Positions 43,551-54,900 of a DNA stretch of 64,000 nt are shown in pieces. Numbering within the stretch: position 1 is the stretch's first letter; every line of letters starts with the position of its first letter. The notes beneath the pieces were generated by a model. That model saw only the letters and a program-made list of their open reading frames with translations. It was not told where the DNA came from and ran no database searches. A program made the position numbers and the translations under genes. Origin of the DNA: Cavia porcellus (taxonomy: Eukaryota; Chordata; Mammalia; Rodentia; Caviidae); contig NW_026947501.1 in assembly GCF_034190915.1 (NCBI RefSeq), positions 496,001 to 560,000 on the forward strand, written 5' to 3'.

Positions 43551-45121
43551 TCAGCTGAATTAACTTGTTTACTCCTGCATTCACGAGCCCAATGATTTCC
43601 CTTCTTGCATTTTGGACATAAGCCAGGAGCTCTAGATCTCCTTTTTTGATCATTGCCTACAAGTTTTGGACAGGCCCTCTTTACATGTCCTATCTGACCA
43701 CAATTAAAACATTTTAAAGACTGTTCCTTTTTAGATTGCCAATTAGTCCACGTGGTTGCCATGGTCTCAGCAAACAGTTGCATTTTCCTAGATTCTGAAT
43801 TTAAATCTTTACATTGTTTTATAAAATTGTCAATCGTTCCAGTATCTTTTATTGGAATTAAAGCCCTTTTGCATTCATCATTAGCATTTTCAAAAGCTAA
43901 CATTTTTAAGAGATGCTCTTGTAAGTCTTGTCCCACTACTGTTTTTTCTATAACATTTTGAAGTCTTGCAACGAACTCAACATACGGTTCATTGGCTCCT
44001 TGCAGAACTTTAGCCCAAGATCCATATTCTGATCCTTTAGGCCGTATTTTATCCCAAGCTTTTAAAGCAATATCTTTTAATTGAGCATGAATCTCTCTTG
44101 GAGCTCCTGCCTGATGCTCAACAGTATCAAAGAAACCTGTACCAGAGAGCATGGGATAAGAAAGGAGTCTAATATTCGGATCTCGATCGTCAGCATTTTG
44201 TCTTGCCTTTTCCGCACAACCTTCCATAAACCACATGTGCCACTGTAAATATTCTGGCTCCTTTAAAAGAATTTTGGCCAAGGCTTTCCAATCATAAGGA
44301 GCAAGATTACCATAGTGATCTGCTACCGATGTTATTAATTCTCTAGTGTAATGAGCCTGAGGGCCATAAAGGGTTACAGCCTTTTTTAATTTTGCTAAAT
44401 CATCCATATTAAATGCTTCCCATCTAGGGGGAACTGCCTCTCCATCTATTGGCTGTGGCCTGATTACAGGGAAAGCAAAGGCAGGCTTTTCCTCATCAGA
44501 ATCCCCTAATTTTGGTAGATCAGCCAAAGCTAGCTTGGCTTTACTCCAATTAGGGTTAGATGGAGGAGGTGCAGAGGGAACTATAGGCGGGTTTTGCTTA
44601 ACGGAGAGTTGTTTCACCTCTTGTGTTAAATGTTGTATAGCCTGTAAAATTGGGCGATTGTCATAATTTGATATTGCTGCGGCAGCTAAAGCTGAGTCGG
44701 CTGTAGTGGATTTTACTTTTAGTTTGGACGCCTTTTCACTACTTAAAGCGATAGCGTCATTTTGAACTACATTCTGCTCCTCCTCTGTGAGGGGCAATTC
44801 CTGAATAACTGGCTTAATTTCTAGTTGAAGATTTTCTACAATATGTTCATCTTCCATAGCTTTTAATAAAGAGTACACAACCGACCAAATAGCCCAAAAA
44901 CGTAAAGGAATCTTTTCCTCCTGTTGCATAGCCCTTTCTATACTAACCCTTGCCTTCCTCCATACTTCTACATCCAAAGTTCCTTCATCTGGAAACCAAG
45001 GATTATATTCTTTAATTGTATCAATACACATATCCAAGTCAGCTGACCTGAGCGATATGCCATATATAGATAATAAATGTTTAAGAATTTTTAAGAAAGG
45101 AGAAGAAGCAGATTGTCCCAT
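43427..45121 (-). CDS. gag: Gag polyprotein, 564 aa, intact
   Basis: Structural precursor that assembles the immature particle and packages RNA. MG at the N terminus is a myristoylation context (MGQS). The matrix region (about 1-100) carries NPWFPDEGTLD, a class II ERV matrix signature. A PSAP late-budding motif is at 182-185. The capsid follows, with the major homology region at about 374-393 (QGANEPYVEF). Nucleocapsid has two CCHC knuckles: C471-x2-C474-x4-H479-x4-C484 and C502-x2-C505-x4-H510-x4-C515. A Pro-rich tail ends at TAA (43427-43429). The ATG at 45121 is the first in the genomic RNA leader, only 67 bases after the 5' LTR. There is no stop or shift. The last 40 codons overlap the pro frame. 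Confidence 0.96.
   Translation of the reverse strand: MGQSASSPFLKILKHLLSIYGISLRSADLDMCIDTIKEYNPWFPDEGTLDVEVWRKARVSIERAMQQEEKIPLRFWAIWSVVYSLLKAMEDEHIVENLQLEIKPVIQELPLTEEEQNVVQNDAIALSSEKASKLKVKSTTADSALAAAAISNYDNRPILQAIQHLTQEVKQLSVKQNPPIVPSAPPPSNPNWSKAKLALADLPKLGDSDEEKPAFAFPVIRPQPIDGEAVPPRWEAFNMDDLAKLKKAVTLYGPQAHYTRELITSVADHYGNLAPYDWKALAKILLKEPEYLQWHMWFMEGCAEKARQNADDRDPNIRLLSYPMLSGTGFFDTVEHQAGAPREIHAQLKDIALKAWDKIRPKGSEYGSWAKVLQGANEPYVEFVARLQNVIEKTVVGQDLQEHLLKMLAFENANDECKRALIPIKDTGTIDNFIKQCKDLNSESRKMQLFAETMATTWTNWQSKKEQSLKCFNCGQIGHVKRACPKLVGNDQKRRSRAPGLCPKCKKGNHWARECRSKQVNSAEQKGNGRTGPTPGPGQINGVNLPYSPYSQPPNTVPQWTYQP
43493..43544 (-). promoter_or_regulatory. gag-pro -1 frameshift signal: GGGAAAC plus H-type pseudoknot
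   Basis: On the coding strand the slippery heptamer G-GGA-AAC (43544-43538) is in the gag frame. An 8-base spacer (43537-43530) follows. Stem 1 is GGGCCC (43529-43524) with GGGCCC (43517-43512). Stem 2 is TACCCC (43523-43518) with GGGGTA (43498-43493). The second loop is 13 bases (43511-43499). All pairs are Watson-Crick. Loop 1 is zero to one base, as in known compact betaretroviral pseudoknots, so one terminal pair of stem 2 may be open. GGGAAAC is the heptamer type used at gag-pro by MPMV-like viruses. Confidence 0.88.
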
Positions 45122-45140
45122 TTCCCCGTAATAAAATTAT

Positions 45141-45150
45141 ACTTACCTTC
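45141..45150 (-). promoter_or_regulatory. Major splice donor in the leader
   Basis: GAAG/GTAAGT on the minus strand, exon end at 45147, is a near-perfect donor. It lies between the primer binding site and the gag ATG. It would join to the acceptor at 40113/40112 to make env mRNA. Confidence 0.8.
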
Positions 45151-45166
45151 CTAAGCGACCTTCGGA

Positions 45167-45186
45167 GTCCCTGAATTCGGGCGCCA
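45167..45186 (-). other. Primer binding site, tRNA-Lys type
   Basis: Two bases after the 5' LTR the coding strand reads TGGCGCCCGAA, then TT, then CAGGGAC. This matches the 18-base complement of tRNA-Lys3 as I remember it, apart from a two-base TT insertion in the middle. The first 11 bases, which pair with the tRNA 3' end, are exact. A different Lys or other tRNA isoacceptor might match all 20 bases. Confidence 0.8.
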
Positions 45187-45188
45187 CT

Positions 45189-45766
45189 TGTCGTGAGTGT
45201 CTAGGGCACTCTGAACTCCGGGCAAGGTAAACACACACGCACGCCTTGTCGGGACACGGGGGGTACAGCGCTTGGAAAAGAAAGACAGGAGAGACACCTT
45301 TGCTGTCTGCACCGCGTTACACTGCACTGCACTGCACTGCACACACAATCTTTATTTTAGGATTCATATATAGTAAACCCGATCAATTCACAGAGCCCAG
45401 ATAATTAAGTAGTGAAAAGGCATTCTTTGTGGCAAGCTACAACGTGACAGACTACAATGTTTATTCTAAAGCTATCTAAGTGAGGTAAATAATCACAACC
45501 AGTTCTCACAACTTCTCTAGCCCAGGAAGAAATTCATTAGCTCAAGAATGTTGTTAATTTGTCTGCTGTTAGTGTCACAAAGGGTGGCCAGCCACTTCCT
45601 CAAGACTTCTGCAAAACAAAGCCAGCTCACAGTATGGATTCCAGAGGGTGAGGGCTCACTAAGAACAGGCATTCCTATTCTACCTCCTTCTCGCATACCA
45701 GGGCGGCTATTGTAAATTGCAGGTTAGAGGGGGTTGGGCCTACAAAGTGACACCTCATCCCCCACA
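45189..45766 (-). repeat. 5' LTR of the provirus
   Basis: 578 bp with TG...CA termini, same length and, by eye, same sequence as the 3' LTR. It would promote leftward transcription into gag. It directly abuts the AGGGTT duplication at 45767-45772. The small open frame spanning its end and the leader (45151-45348) has no supporting motif. Confidence 0.97.
45351..45372 (-). promoter_or_regulatory. Core promoter of the provirus (TATA box plus AATAAA)
   Basis: TATATA at 45367-45372 with AATAAA at 45351-45356, both on the minus strand. Transcription probably starts about 25-30 bases after the TATA, in or near the GCAGT pentamer run. The exact U3/R border cannot be read from sequence. Confidence 0.65.
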
Positions 45767-48700
45767 AGGGTTAGGCTTAGTTTTAGAGTTAGGGATAGGG
45801 ATAGGGTTCGGCTTAAGGTTTGGGTTAGTGTTAGGCATATGGTTAGTGTTAGGGTTAGGCTTAGGTTAAGTTTAGTGTTATGTTTAGGATTTGGGTTAGG
45901 GTTAGGATTAGTGATAGGTTTAGGGTTAGCAGTTAGGGTTACGGTTAGTGTTAGGGTTAGTGTTACAGTTAGGGTTAGGGTTAGGTTAAGGTTAGGTTTA
46001 GTGTTTAGGTGCTAGGGATAGTTTTAGGCTTCGTATTACGATTCAGTTTCGAGTTATAATAAGGTTTGCTTTAGGTTTATGGTTATGTTTAGGGTTAAGT
46101 TTAGATTTAGGGTTAGGTTTTGGGTTATGGTTAATGTTTAGGTGTTAAGGATATGGTTAGTGTTATGTTTAGGGTTATGGTTAGTGTTAGGGTTACGTTT
46201 AGGTTTATGGTTTGGGTTAGTGTGAGGGTTACTGTTAGGGTTATGGATTAGGAATAGGGTTAGGGTTAGAGTTAGTGTTAGGTTTAGTTTTAGGATTAGG
46301 GTTAGGGTTAGGGTTAGAGGTTTGCTTTAAGGTTAGGGTTAGTGTTACGGTTAGGGTTAGGTTTAGAAATAGGGCAAGGGTTAGTTTTAAGGTTAGAGGT
46401 TATGGTTAGGGTTAGGGCTATTGTTAATATTAGGGTTAGGGTTAGGTTTAGTGTTATGGTATGTGTTAGTTTTAGAAGGTTAGGTTTATGGTTACGATTA
46501 GGCTTAGGGTTAGGGATAGGGTTAGGGTTAGTGCTAAGCTTAGGGTTAGTTTTACGGTAATGGTTATGGTTAGGGTTATGGTTAGTGTTAGGGTTAGGTT
46601 TAGGTTTAGGTTTAGGGTTAGGGTTAGGGTTAGAGTAGGTGTTAGGGTTAGGTTTAGGGTTATTTTTTGGGTGAGGGTTTCGAGTTTGGGGTTAGAGATA
46701 CGTTTAGGCTTAGGCTTATCGTTTGGTTTAGGGATTAGATTTACAGTTTGGGTTAGGGTTAGTGATAGGTTTAGGGTTTTGGTTAGGTTTAGGGTTAGGG
46801 TTAGGGTTATGGTTAGGGTTAGTGTTAGAGTTTAGGTTTAGTGTTAGGTTTATGTTTAGGGTTAGGGTTAGGGTTAGGGTTAGGTTTAGGTTTAGTATTA
46901 GGTTTAGGGTTACAGTTGGGGTTAGGGTTAAAGTTAGGGATCAGGGTTAGGTTGCGGGCTTGGGGTTAGGGTTAGGGTTAGGGATATGGTTTGGTTTAGG
47001 GTTATGGTTAGGCTTAGGGATAGGGTTAGGGTTATGGTTAGGTTTAGGGTAGGGTTAGCGTTAGTGTTAGTGTTAGTTAGGGTTAATTTTAGGGTTAGGT
47101 TTAGGGGCTAGGTGTTAGGGATAAGTTTAGTGATAGGGTTACAGTTATGGTTAGGCTTAGTTTTTGGTTTAGGTATAGGGTTAGGCTTAAATTTAAAGTT
47201 AGGGTTACGGTTAGTGTTAGGGTTAGGGTTAGGATTAGGTTTAGGTTTTGGTTTTGGGTTAGGATTAGGGTTAGGGTTAGGGTTAGGTTTAGGGTTAGGG
47301 TGAGGGTTAGGTTTAGTGTTTGGGTTAGGTTTAGGTTTAGGGGTCCGATTAGGGTAGGGTTAGATTTAGTGTTAGGGCTTAGAGTTAGAGTTTAGTGTTA
47401 GTATTAGGAATAGGGTTAGGGATAGAGTTTAGGTTTAGGGTTAGTGTTAGGGTTTTGCTAAGGGTTAGGGTTAGAAGTTAGGGATAGAGTTAGTGTTAGG
47501 GTTAGGTTAGGGTTATGGTTAGGGTTAGGTTTAGAAGTTAGAGTTAGTGTTAGTGTTAGGGTTAGTGTTAGTGTTAGTTTTAGGGTTAGTTTTAATTGAG
47601 GGTTAGGTTTAGGGTTAGGGATAGAGGACAGGTGTTAGGGATAGTGTTACGGCTATGGTTAGGTTTAAGTCTACGGTTATTGTTAGTTTTGTGGTTTGTG
47701 TAAGCTTTAGGTATAGAGTTAGGTTTTAGGGTAGGGTTATCGTTAGGTTTATGTTTACCTTTAGGCTTAGGGTTATGGGTGAGGTTAGTGACACTGTTAG
47801 GTTTATGGTTAGGTATAGGTTTAGGGTTATGGTTAGGGTTAGGGTTAGAGGTTAGCATTAGGGTTAGTGTTAGGTCTAGGTTTAGGGTTAGGTTTAGGGT
47901 TTGGGTTAGGGTTAGGTTTCCTGTTATTGTTAGGGATAGAGTTAGTGTTAGGTTTAGGTTTAGGAATTAGGGTTAGTGTTAGGTTTAGGGTTCGGGTTCT
48001 TGTTAGGTTTAGGGTTATGTTTAGACAACATTAGGCTTTGGGTCAGTTGTGGTAAGGATTAGGGTTAGGGTCATGGTTTGGTGTTAGTGGTTAGGTTTAG
48101 GCTTAGGGTTAATGTTTCGGTAAGGGTTAGGTGTTTCATGTTAAGGATATTGTTATTGTTATGTTTAGGGTTATGGTTAGGTTTAGTGTTAGGGTTAGGA
48201 TTAGGGTTGAGCTTAGGGTTAGTGTTAGGTGGAGGGTTAGTGTTCGGTTTAGAGTTAGTGTTCGGTTAGGCTTGGGTTAGGGTTAGGGTTAGGTTTAGGG
48301 TTAGGGTTAGGTTTAGGGTCTGTGTTACGTTTAGGGTTATGTTTAGGTTTAGGTTTAGGGTTATGGCTAGAGTTAGGGTTAGAAGTTAGGGTTAGATTTG
48401 GGTTAGATTTATGTTTAGGGTTAAGGTTAGTGTTAGGGTTAGGTTTAGGATTTGGGTTAAGGGTTAGGGTTAGTGTTAGGGTTAGGTTTAGAGTTAGGTT
48501 TAGGTTTAGGTTTAGGGTTAGAGTTAGGTTTAGGTTTAGCAATTAGGTTTATTGTTAGTGTTAGGTTTAGGGTTAGGGTTAGGGTTATGGTTAGGCTTAG
48601 TTTTAGGATTAGGGATATGGTTAGCTTTAGGCTGAATCTCAGAGTTAATGTTATGGTTAGTGTTAGGGTTAGGGTTAGTTTTATGGTTAGGTTTAGGTTT

Positions 48701-51700
48701 TGGGTTAGGGTTAGGGTTAGTGTTTAGAGTTAATGTTAGTGATAGGGTTTTTATTAGGGTTAGGTTCAGAACTTATCCTTAGAGTTGGTGTTAGTGTCAG
48801 GGTTACTGGTAGGGTTGGGGTTAGGTTAAGGTTAGGGTTAGGTTTAGAAGTTAAGGTTAGGGTTAGTGTTAGTGTTATGGTTAGGGTTAGTGTTAAAGTT
48901 GGGTTAGGTTTAGGGTCAGGGTTAGGGGATAGGTTGTACAGATAGGGTTAGGGTTAGGGTCAGGGTTAAGTTTAGGGTAACTGTTAGTTTTAGGGTTTGG
49001 GTTAATGTTAGGTTTAGGGTTTGGGTTAGGTTTTAATGTTAGTTTTAGGGTTAGGGTTATGTTTAGGTTTAGCATTAGTTTATGGTTAGGGTTAGTGTTA
49101 GGGTTATGTTTATGTTTAGCATTAGGGTTATGGTTAGAGTTAGTGTTAGGGTTAGGGTTATGGTTAGTTTTAGGTTTAGGGTTAATGTTAGGGTTAGAGG
49201 TTAGCTTTAGGGTTAGTGTTAGGTTTAGGTTAAGAATTAGGGTTTGTGTTAGGTTTAGTTTTAGGGTTAGGTTTAGGGTTAGGTTTAGGGATTAGTGTTA
49301 GTGTTAGGGTTAAGTTTCTTGTTCGGGTTAGGTTTAGGATTAGGTTTAGACAAGGTTAGGCTTGGGGTCAGTTATGGTAAGGATTAGGGTTATGGTGAGG
49401 GTTTGGGTTTAGGGGTTATGTTTAGGGTTAGTGTTAGAGTTTGGGTTAGGTTTAGGGGTTAGGTGTTAAGGATATGGTTAGGGTTATTTTTAGGGTTATG
49501 GTTAGGGTCAGGGTTAGGGTTAGGTTTAGGGTTAGAATTAGGCTTAGTGTTATGTGTAGCATTATGGTTTGGGTTAGGTTTGGGTAGGGTTAGGGTTAGG
49601 GTTGGGGTTTCGGTTAGGCTTGGGTTAGGGTTAGGGTTAGGGTTAGGGTTATGTTTAGAGTTTAGCTTTAGGCTTAGGGTTAGGGTTAGTGTTATGGTTA
49701 GGTTTAGGGTAAGGTTAGAATTAGGGTTAGAGGTTAGGGTTAGTGTTAGGGTTATTGTTAGTGTTAGGATTCGGGTTAGGATTAGTGTTAGGTTATCGTT
49801 TAGATTTAGAGGTTTAGGTTTAGGGTTAGGATTAGGCTTAGGATTAGAGATAGGATTTGTGTTAGAGGTTAGGCTTAGCGTTTGGGTTAGGGTTAATGGT
49901 TAAATTTTAGGGTTAAGGTTAGGTTTATTGTTAGGGTTAGTGTTACGTATAGGGTTAGTGTTAGGTTAGGCTTAAGGATAGGCTTAGAGTTAGGGTTAGG
50001 GGTTAAGTTTAGTGTTAGGGTTAGGGTTAGGGGTTATGGTCAGGGTTAGGGTTAGGTTTAGGGTTGGGATTATGTTTAGGGTTAGGTTTAGTTTTATTGT
50101 TAGGTTTAGGGTTAGGTTTATGGTTAGGGCTAGGAATACGGTTAGGGATAGTGTTAGAGTTAGGGTTAGAGGTTAGATTTATGGTTAGGCTTTGTGTTAG
50201 GGTTATGTTTAGGTTTAGGGTAGGGTTAGGTTTAGGATTACGGCTAGGTTTAGTGTTAGCATTTGGTTTAGGGTTAGTTGTTAGGTTCTAAGGATATTTT
50301 TAGGGTTATGTTTAGTTTTATGGTTATGATTAGGTTTACATTAAGGGTTACACTTAGGGTTAGTGTTAGGATTATGGTTAGGGATCAGTGATAGGGTTCG
50401 TGTTAGTTTTAGGGTTAGTGTTAGGGGCTAGTTTCATGGTTAGTGTAAGGGTTATGGTAAGGTTTAAGGTTAGGTGTACGGATTAGGGTTATGTTTTGGT
50501 TAGGGTTAGGGTTAGGTTTAGTGTTAGGGATTTGTGTTAGGGTTACGGATAGCGTTTGTGGTAGGCTCAGTATTAGGAATAGGGTTAGGGATATGTTTAG
50601 TTTATAGTTAGGTTTATTGTTATGGTTAGTGTTACGAATAGGGATAGCTTAGGTTTAGGGTTAAGCATAAGTTTAGGGTTAGGATTAGGGGTAAGTGTTA
50701 GGGTTACGGTTTGGGTTAGGGGTTAGTCTTAAGGTTATGGTTATGGTTACGTTTAGCATTAGGATTAGGGTTAGGGTTAGGCTTAGGGTTACGGTTAGGT
50801 TTAAGGTTAGGATTAGAATTAGGCTAGGAATACGGTTAAGGATAGTGATAGGGTTTGGGTTCGGGTTATGTTTAGGGTTAGGGTTAGGGTTAGGGTTAGG
50901 ATTTAGGGTTAGCTTTAGTGTTAAGGTTAGGGTGTGGGTTAGGGTTTGTTTTTAGCTTTAGGTTTATTGTTGGGGTTAGGGTTATGGTTAGGGTTAGGGT
51001 TAGGAATATGGCAAGTGTTAGGGTTAGGGTTACGTTTAGGGTTAGGTTTAGGGTTAGTGTTATGTTATGGGTTAGTTTTCGAGGGTTATGTTTAGTGTTA
51101 GGTTTATGGTTAGCGTTAGGGATTAGGTGAGTGTTAGAGTTAGTTTAGGGTTAGTGTTAAGGTTAGGGTTAGACTTAGTTTTAGGGATAGGGTAATTGTT
51201 AGACTTAAGGTTAGGTTTAGTGTTAGTGTTAGGGGTTATATTTAGATGTTAGGGTTAGAGTTAGGTTTAGTTTTAGGGTTTGAGTTAAGGTTAGGGTTAA
51301 GATTAGGTTTAGGTTTAGGGTTAGGGGTAGCATTAGGGTTAGGGTTAGTTTTAGGGTTAGGGTTAGGTTTACAGTTACAATTAAGTTAGGGTTAGGTTTA
51401 GGTTTAGGGCTAGGGTTAGAGGTTTGAGTTAGAGGATAGGGTTAGGGTTAGGGGTAGTGTTAGGGTTAGGGTTACGCTTAGTTTTCGGGATAGGTATAGT
51501 GTTATGGTTAGACCTAAGGTTAGGCTTAAGCTGAGGGTTAGGCTTTGGTGAGGTTTAGGATTTGTGTTGGCGTTAGATATAGGGTTAGTGTTAGGTCAGG
51601 CATTAGGGTTAGGTTTAGGTTTAGGGTTAGTGTTAGCGTTAGGGTTAGTGTTAGGGTTAGGGTTAGGTGTTAGAGTTAGAGGTTAGGGTCATTGTTAGAG

Positions 51701-52193
51701 TTAGTGTTAGTGTTAGGGTTACGTTTAGGGTTAGGGTTAGTTTAGTGTTAGATTTAGCGGTTAGGTGTTAGGGATAGGTTCAGGGATAGGCTTCGTATTA
51801 CACTTAGGGTTCGGGTTACAATTAGGTTTAGGGTTAGGGTTAGGGTTAGGCTGAGTGTTAGGATTACTGTTAGGGTTAATGTTAGCATTTGTATTAGGAT
51901 TAGGGATTAGGTGTTAAGGATATGTTTAGGGTTATGGGTAGGGTTACTACTAATGTTAGGGTTAAATTAAGGTTTACAGCTATGGTTAGTGTTCGTGTTA
52001 GGGTTAGGGTTAGGGATTAGGGATAGGGTTAGTGTTAGGGTTAGGGTTAATGTTAGAGGCTAGTTTTATGGTTAGTGTTAGGGTTATGGCAAGGCTTAAG
52101 GATAGGGGTACGGATTAGCTTTAGTGTTCGTGTTGGGGTTAGGGTTAGGTTTAGTGTTAGGGATTTGGGTTAGGGTTACAGGTAGTGTTAATG

Positions 52194-54900
52194 TTAGGCT
52201 CAGTATTAGGATTAGGGTTAGGGATAGGTTTAGGTTTAGGGTTATGTTTATTGTTAGAGTTAGAGTTAAGGATAGGGTTAGGGTTAGGTTTGGGGTTTAG
52301 GATAGGGTTAGGGTTAGGGTTAGAGTTAGTGTTAGAGGTAGGGTTAGAGTTAGGGTTTGGGCTAGGCTTAGGTTTAGGGTTAGGGTTCGGGTTAGTGTTA
52401 GAGTTAGGGTTAGGGGTTAGAGTTATATGACAAGGTTAGGGTTAGGGTTAGGAATAGAGTTTAGAGTTAAGGTTATTGTTAAGGTTATGGTTAGGGTTAG
52501 GGTTAAGGATAGTGTTAGGGTTAGTTTTCGGGTTAGGTTTATGGTTAGGGTTAGGGGTTAGTGTTTGGGTTAGGGTTTGGGTTAGGGTTAGGAATTAGGG
52601 ATAGTGTTACCATTAGTGTTAAGGTTAGGGTTAGGTTTAGGGTTAGGTTTAGGTTTAGGATTAGGTATAGGGTTAGGTTTAGGGTTAGAGTTAGTTTCAG
52701 TGTCAGGGTTAGGGTTAGTGTTTGGGTTATGTTTATGGTTAGGGTTAGGGGTTAGTGTTTTGGTTAGGGTTTGGTATAGGGTTAGGGTTAGGGTTAGTGT
52801 TGGTTTAGGGTTAGGGTTAGGGTTATGGTTAGGCTTTGTTTTAGGATTAGGGATAGGTTTAGGTTTAGGCTTAAACTTAGCTTTAGGTTTAGGGGTAGGG
52901 TTAAGTTTAGGGTTATGGTTTGGTTTAGGGTTGGGTTGGTTTAGGATTATGGTTAGAGTTAGGGTTAGGGGTTAGAGTTAGATTTTATTGTTAGGGTTAG
53001 AGTTTAGGGTTAATGTTATTTTTATGTTTATGATTAGGATTAGGGTTAGAAGTTAGGGTTAGGGTTCATGTAAATGTTTGGGTTACGGTTAGGCATATGG
53101 TTAGTTTAGGGTTAGGTTTAGGGGTTAGGTGTTAGGGATAGGCTCAGGATTAGGCTTCGGATTAAGATTAGGGTTCCAGTTAGGATTAGGTTTAGGGTAA
53201 GGGTTAGGGTTAGGGTTAGGGTTACAGTTAGGTTTAGGGTTATGGTTTGGGTGAGGGTTAGGTGGTAGGTGTTAAGGATATGGTTAAGGTTTTGATGAGG
53301 GTTACGGTTAGGGTTAGGGTTACGTTTAGGGTTATGATTAGGGTTAGTGTTATGGTTACGTTTAGGTTTCCCAATTAGGTATAAGGTTAGTGTTAAGGTT
53401 AGGATTAGGGTTAGGGCCTAGTTTAATGGTTAGTGTTTGGGTTATTGTAATGGTTAAGTTTAGAGTTGTGGATTAGGGTTAGTGTTCGTGTTAAGGTCAG
53501 AGTTAGGATTAGGGTTAGGGATTAGGGTTAGGGTTAGTGTTAGGCTCAGTATTAGTATTAGGTTTAGCGATAGGTTTAGGATTAGGGTTAGGTTTGTTGT
53601 TTGAGTTAGCATTACAGATCGGGTTAGGGTTAAGGTTAGGGTTAGGTTTAGGTTTAGGTTTAGGTTTAGGTTTAGGTTTAGGCTTAGGGATAGGGTTAGG
53701 GGTTAGGGTTAGGGTTAGTGTTAGGTTTATGGGTTAGGGTTAGGGTTACTGTTAGTTTTAGTGTTAGAGTTAGGATTAGGGTTAGCGTTCGGGTTAGAAG
53801 GTTAGGGTTAGAGTTAGGGTTAGGTTTAGGGTTAGGTTAAGGGTTATGGTTTGGGTTAGGTTTAGGGTTAGGGTTAGGGGTTAGGATTTGGGTTAGGATT
53901 TGGGTTAGGGTTAGGGATTAGGGATAGGGTTATGGTTAGTGTTAGGGTTAAGGTTAGGTTTAGGCTTAGGGTAAGGATTCGGGTTAGAGGTTAGCTTTAT
54001 GTTGAGTGTTAGGTTTAGGATTACTGTTAGGGTTAGGGTTAGGGATAGGGCAAGGGTTTGGCTTAGGGTTAGGGTTAGTGTTAGGGTTAGTGTTAGTGTT
54101 AGGGTTAGGGTTAGTGTTAGGGTTAGGGTTATAGTTACATTAGGGATTAGATTTATGGTTAGTTTTAGGGTTAGGTTAGGATTAGGTTTATGATTAGGGA
54201 TGAGGCATAGGGTTAGGGTTAGGTTTAGGGTTAGGGTTAGGCTTAGTTTTAGGGACAGGGATAGGTTTGTGGTTAGGCTTAAGGTTAACATTAGGGTTTG
54301 TGTTAGGGCTAGGGTAAGAGTTAGGGGTTAGAGTTAGAGGTTAGGGTTAGGTTTAGGGTTAGTGTTAGGATTAGGGTTATGGTTAGGGTTAGGGTTATTT
54401 TTAGGGTTAGGCTTAGTTATAGTGATAGAGATAGTGTTCGGTTTTGACTTAAGGTTAGATTCAGTGTTAGGGTGAGGTTTAGGGTTAGGTTTAGGTTTAG
54501 GTTTAGGATTTGGTTTAGGGTTAGATTTAGGGTTAGGGTTAGGGCTAGCATTAGGTTTAGGGTTATGGTTATGTTTAGGGTTAGTGTTAGCGTTAGGTTT
54601 AGGGTTAGGGTTAGTGTTAGGTGTTAAGGATATATTTAGGGTTATGGTTAGGGTTACCCTTAGTGTTAGGTTTACATTGAAGGTTAAAGTTAGAGTTGGT
54701 GTTAGTGTTAGAGTTAGAGTTAGGGATTAGGGATAGGGTTAGTTTTAGGGTTATGGTTAGGGGCTAGTTTTACGGTTAGGGTTAGGGTTATGGTAAGGCT
54801 TAAATTTAGGGGTTCGGATTAGGATTAGTGTTTGTGTTAGGGTTAGGGTTACGTTTAGTGTTAGGAATTTGGGTTTGGGTTACTTATAGCATGTTAGGCT
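52194..54900 (+). repeat. Two consecutive higher-order units of about 1.35 kb
   Basis: The marker TTAGGCTCAGTATTAG occurs at 52194, 53540 and 54894, spacings of 1346 and 1354. It is followed each time by a GGGATAGGTTTA-like phrase and a TTTATTGTTAGAGTTAG-like phrase. Further relatives lie at 50571, 56015 and 60465 with less regular spacing. Units are diverged. Confidence 0.7.
53647..53682 (+). repeat. Homogeneous TTTAGG variant run
   Basis: Six consecutive TTTAGG hexamers in an otherwise mixed array, another locally amplified variant. Confidence 0.85.

Larger units (their letters stand above)
37655..45766 (-). mobile_element. Complete class II (betaretrovirus-like) endogenous provirus
   Basis: An 8112-bp provirus on the minus strand has two full LTRs, a primer binding site, gag, dUTPase-protease, pol, env and a polypurine tract in the canonical order. 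Every major frame is open with its key motifs. Both LTRs are 578 bp and look identical by eye, and the flanking six-base duplications are intact. Together these point to a recent germline insertion that has not been rearranged. Gag and Env architecture (CCHC pair, dUTPase fused to protease, two successive -1 overlaps, long Arg-rich Env leader, RTKR cleavage) fits the HML/MMTV/MPMV side of class II ERVs. Transcription would run leftward, opposite to the TTAGGG strand. Whether it is expressed cannot be judged from sequence. Confidence 0.97.
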
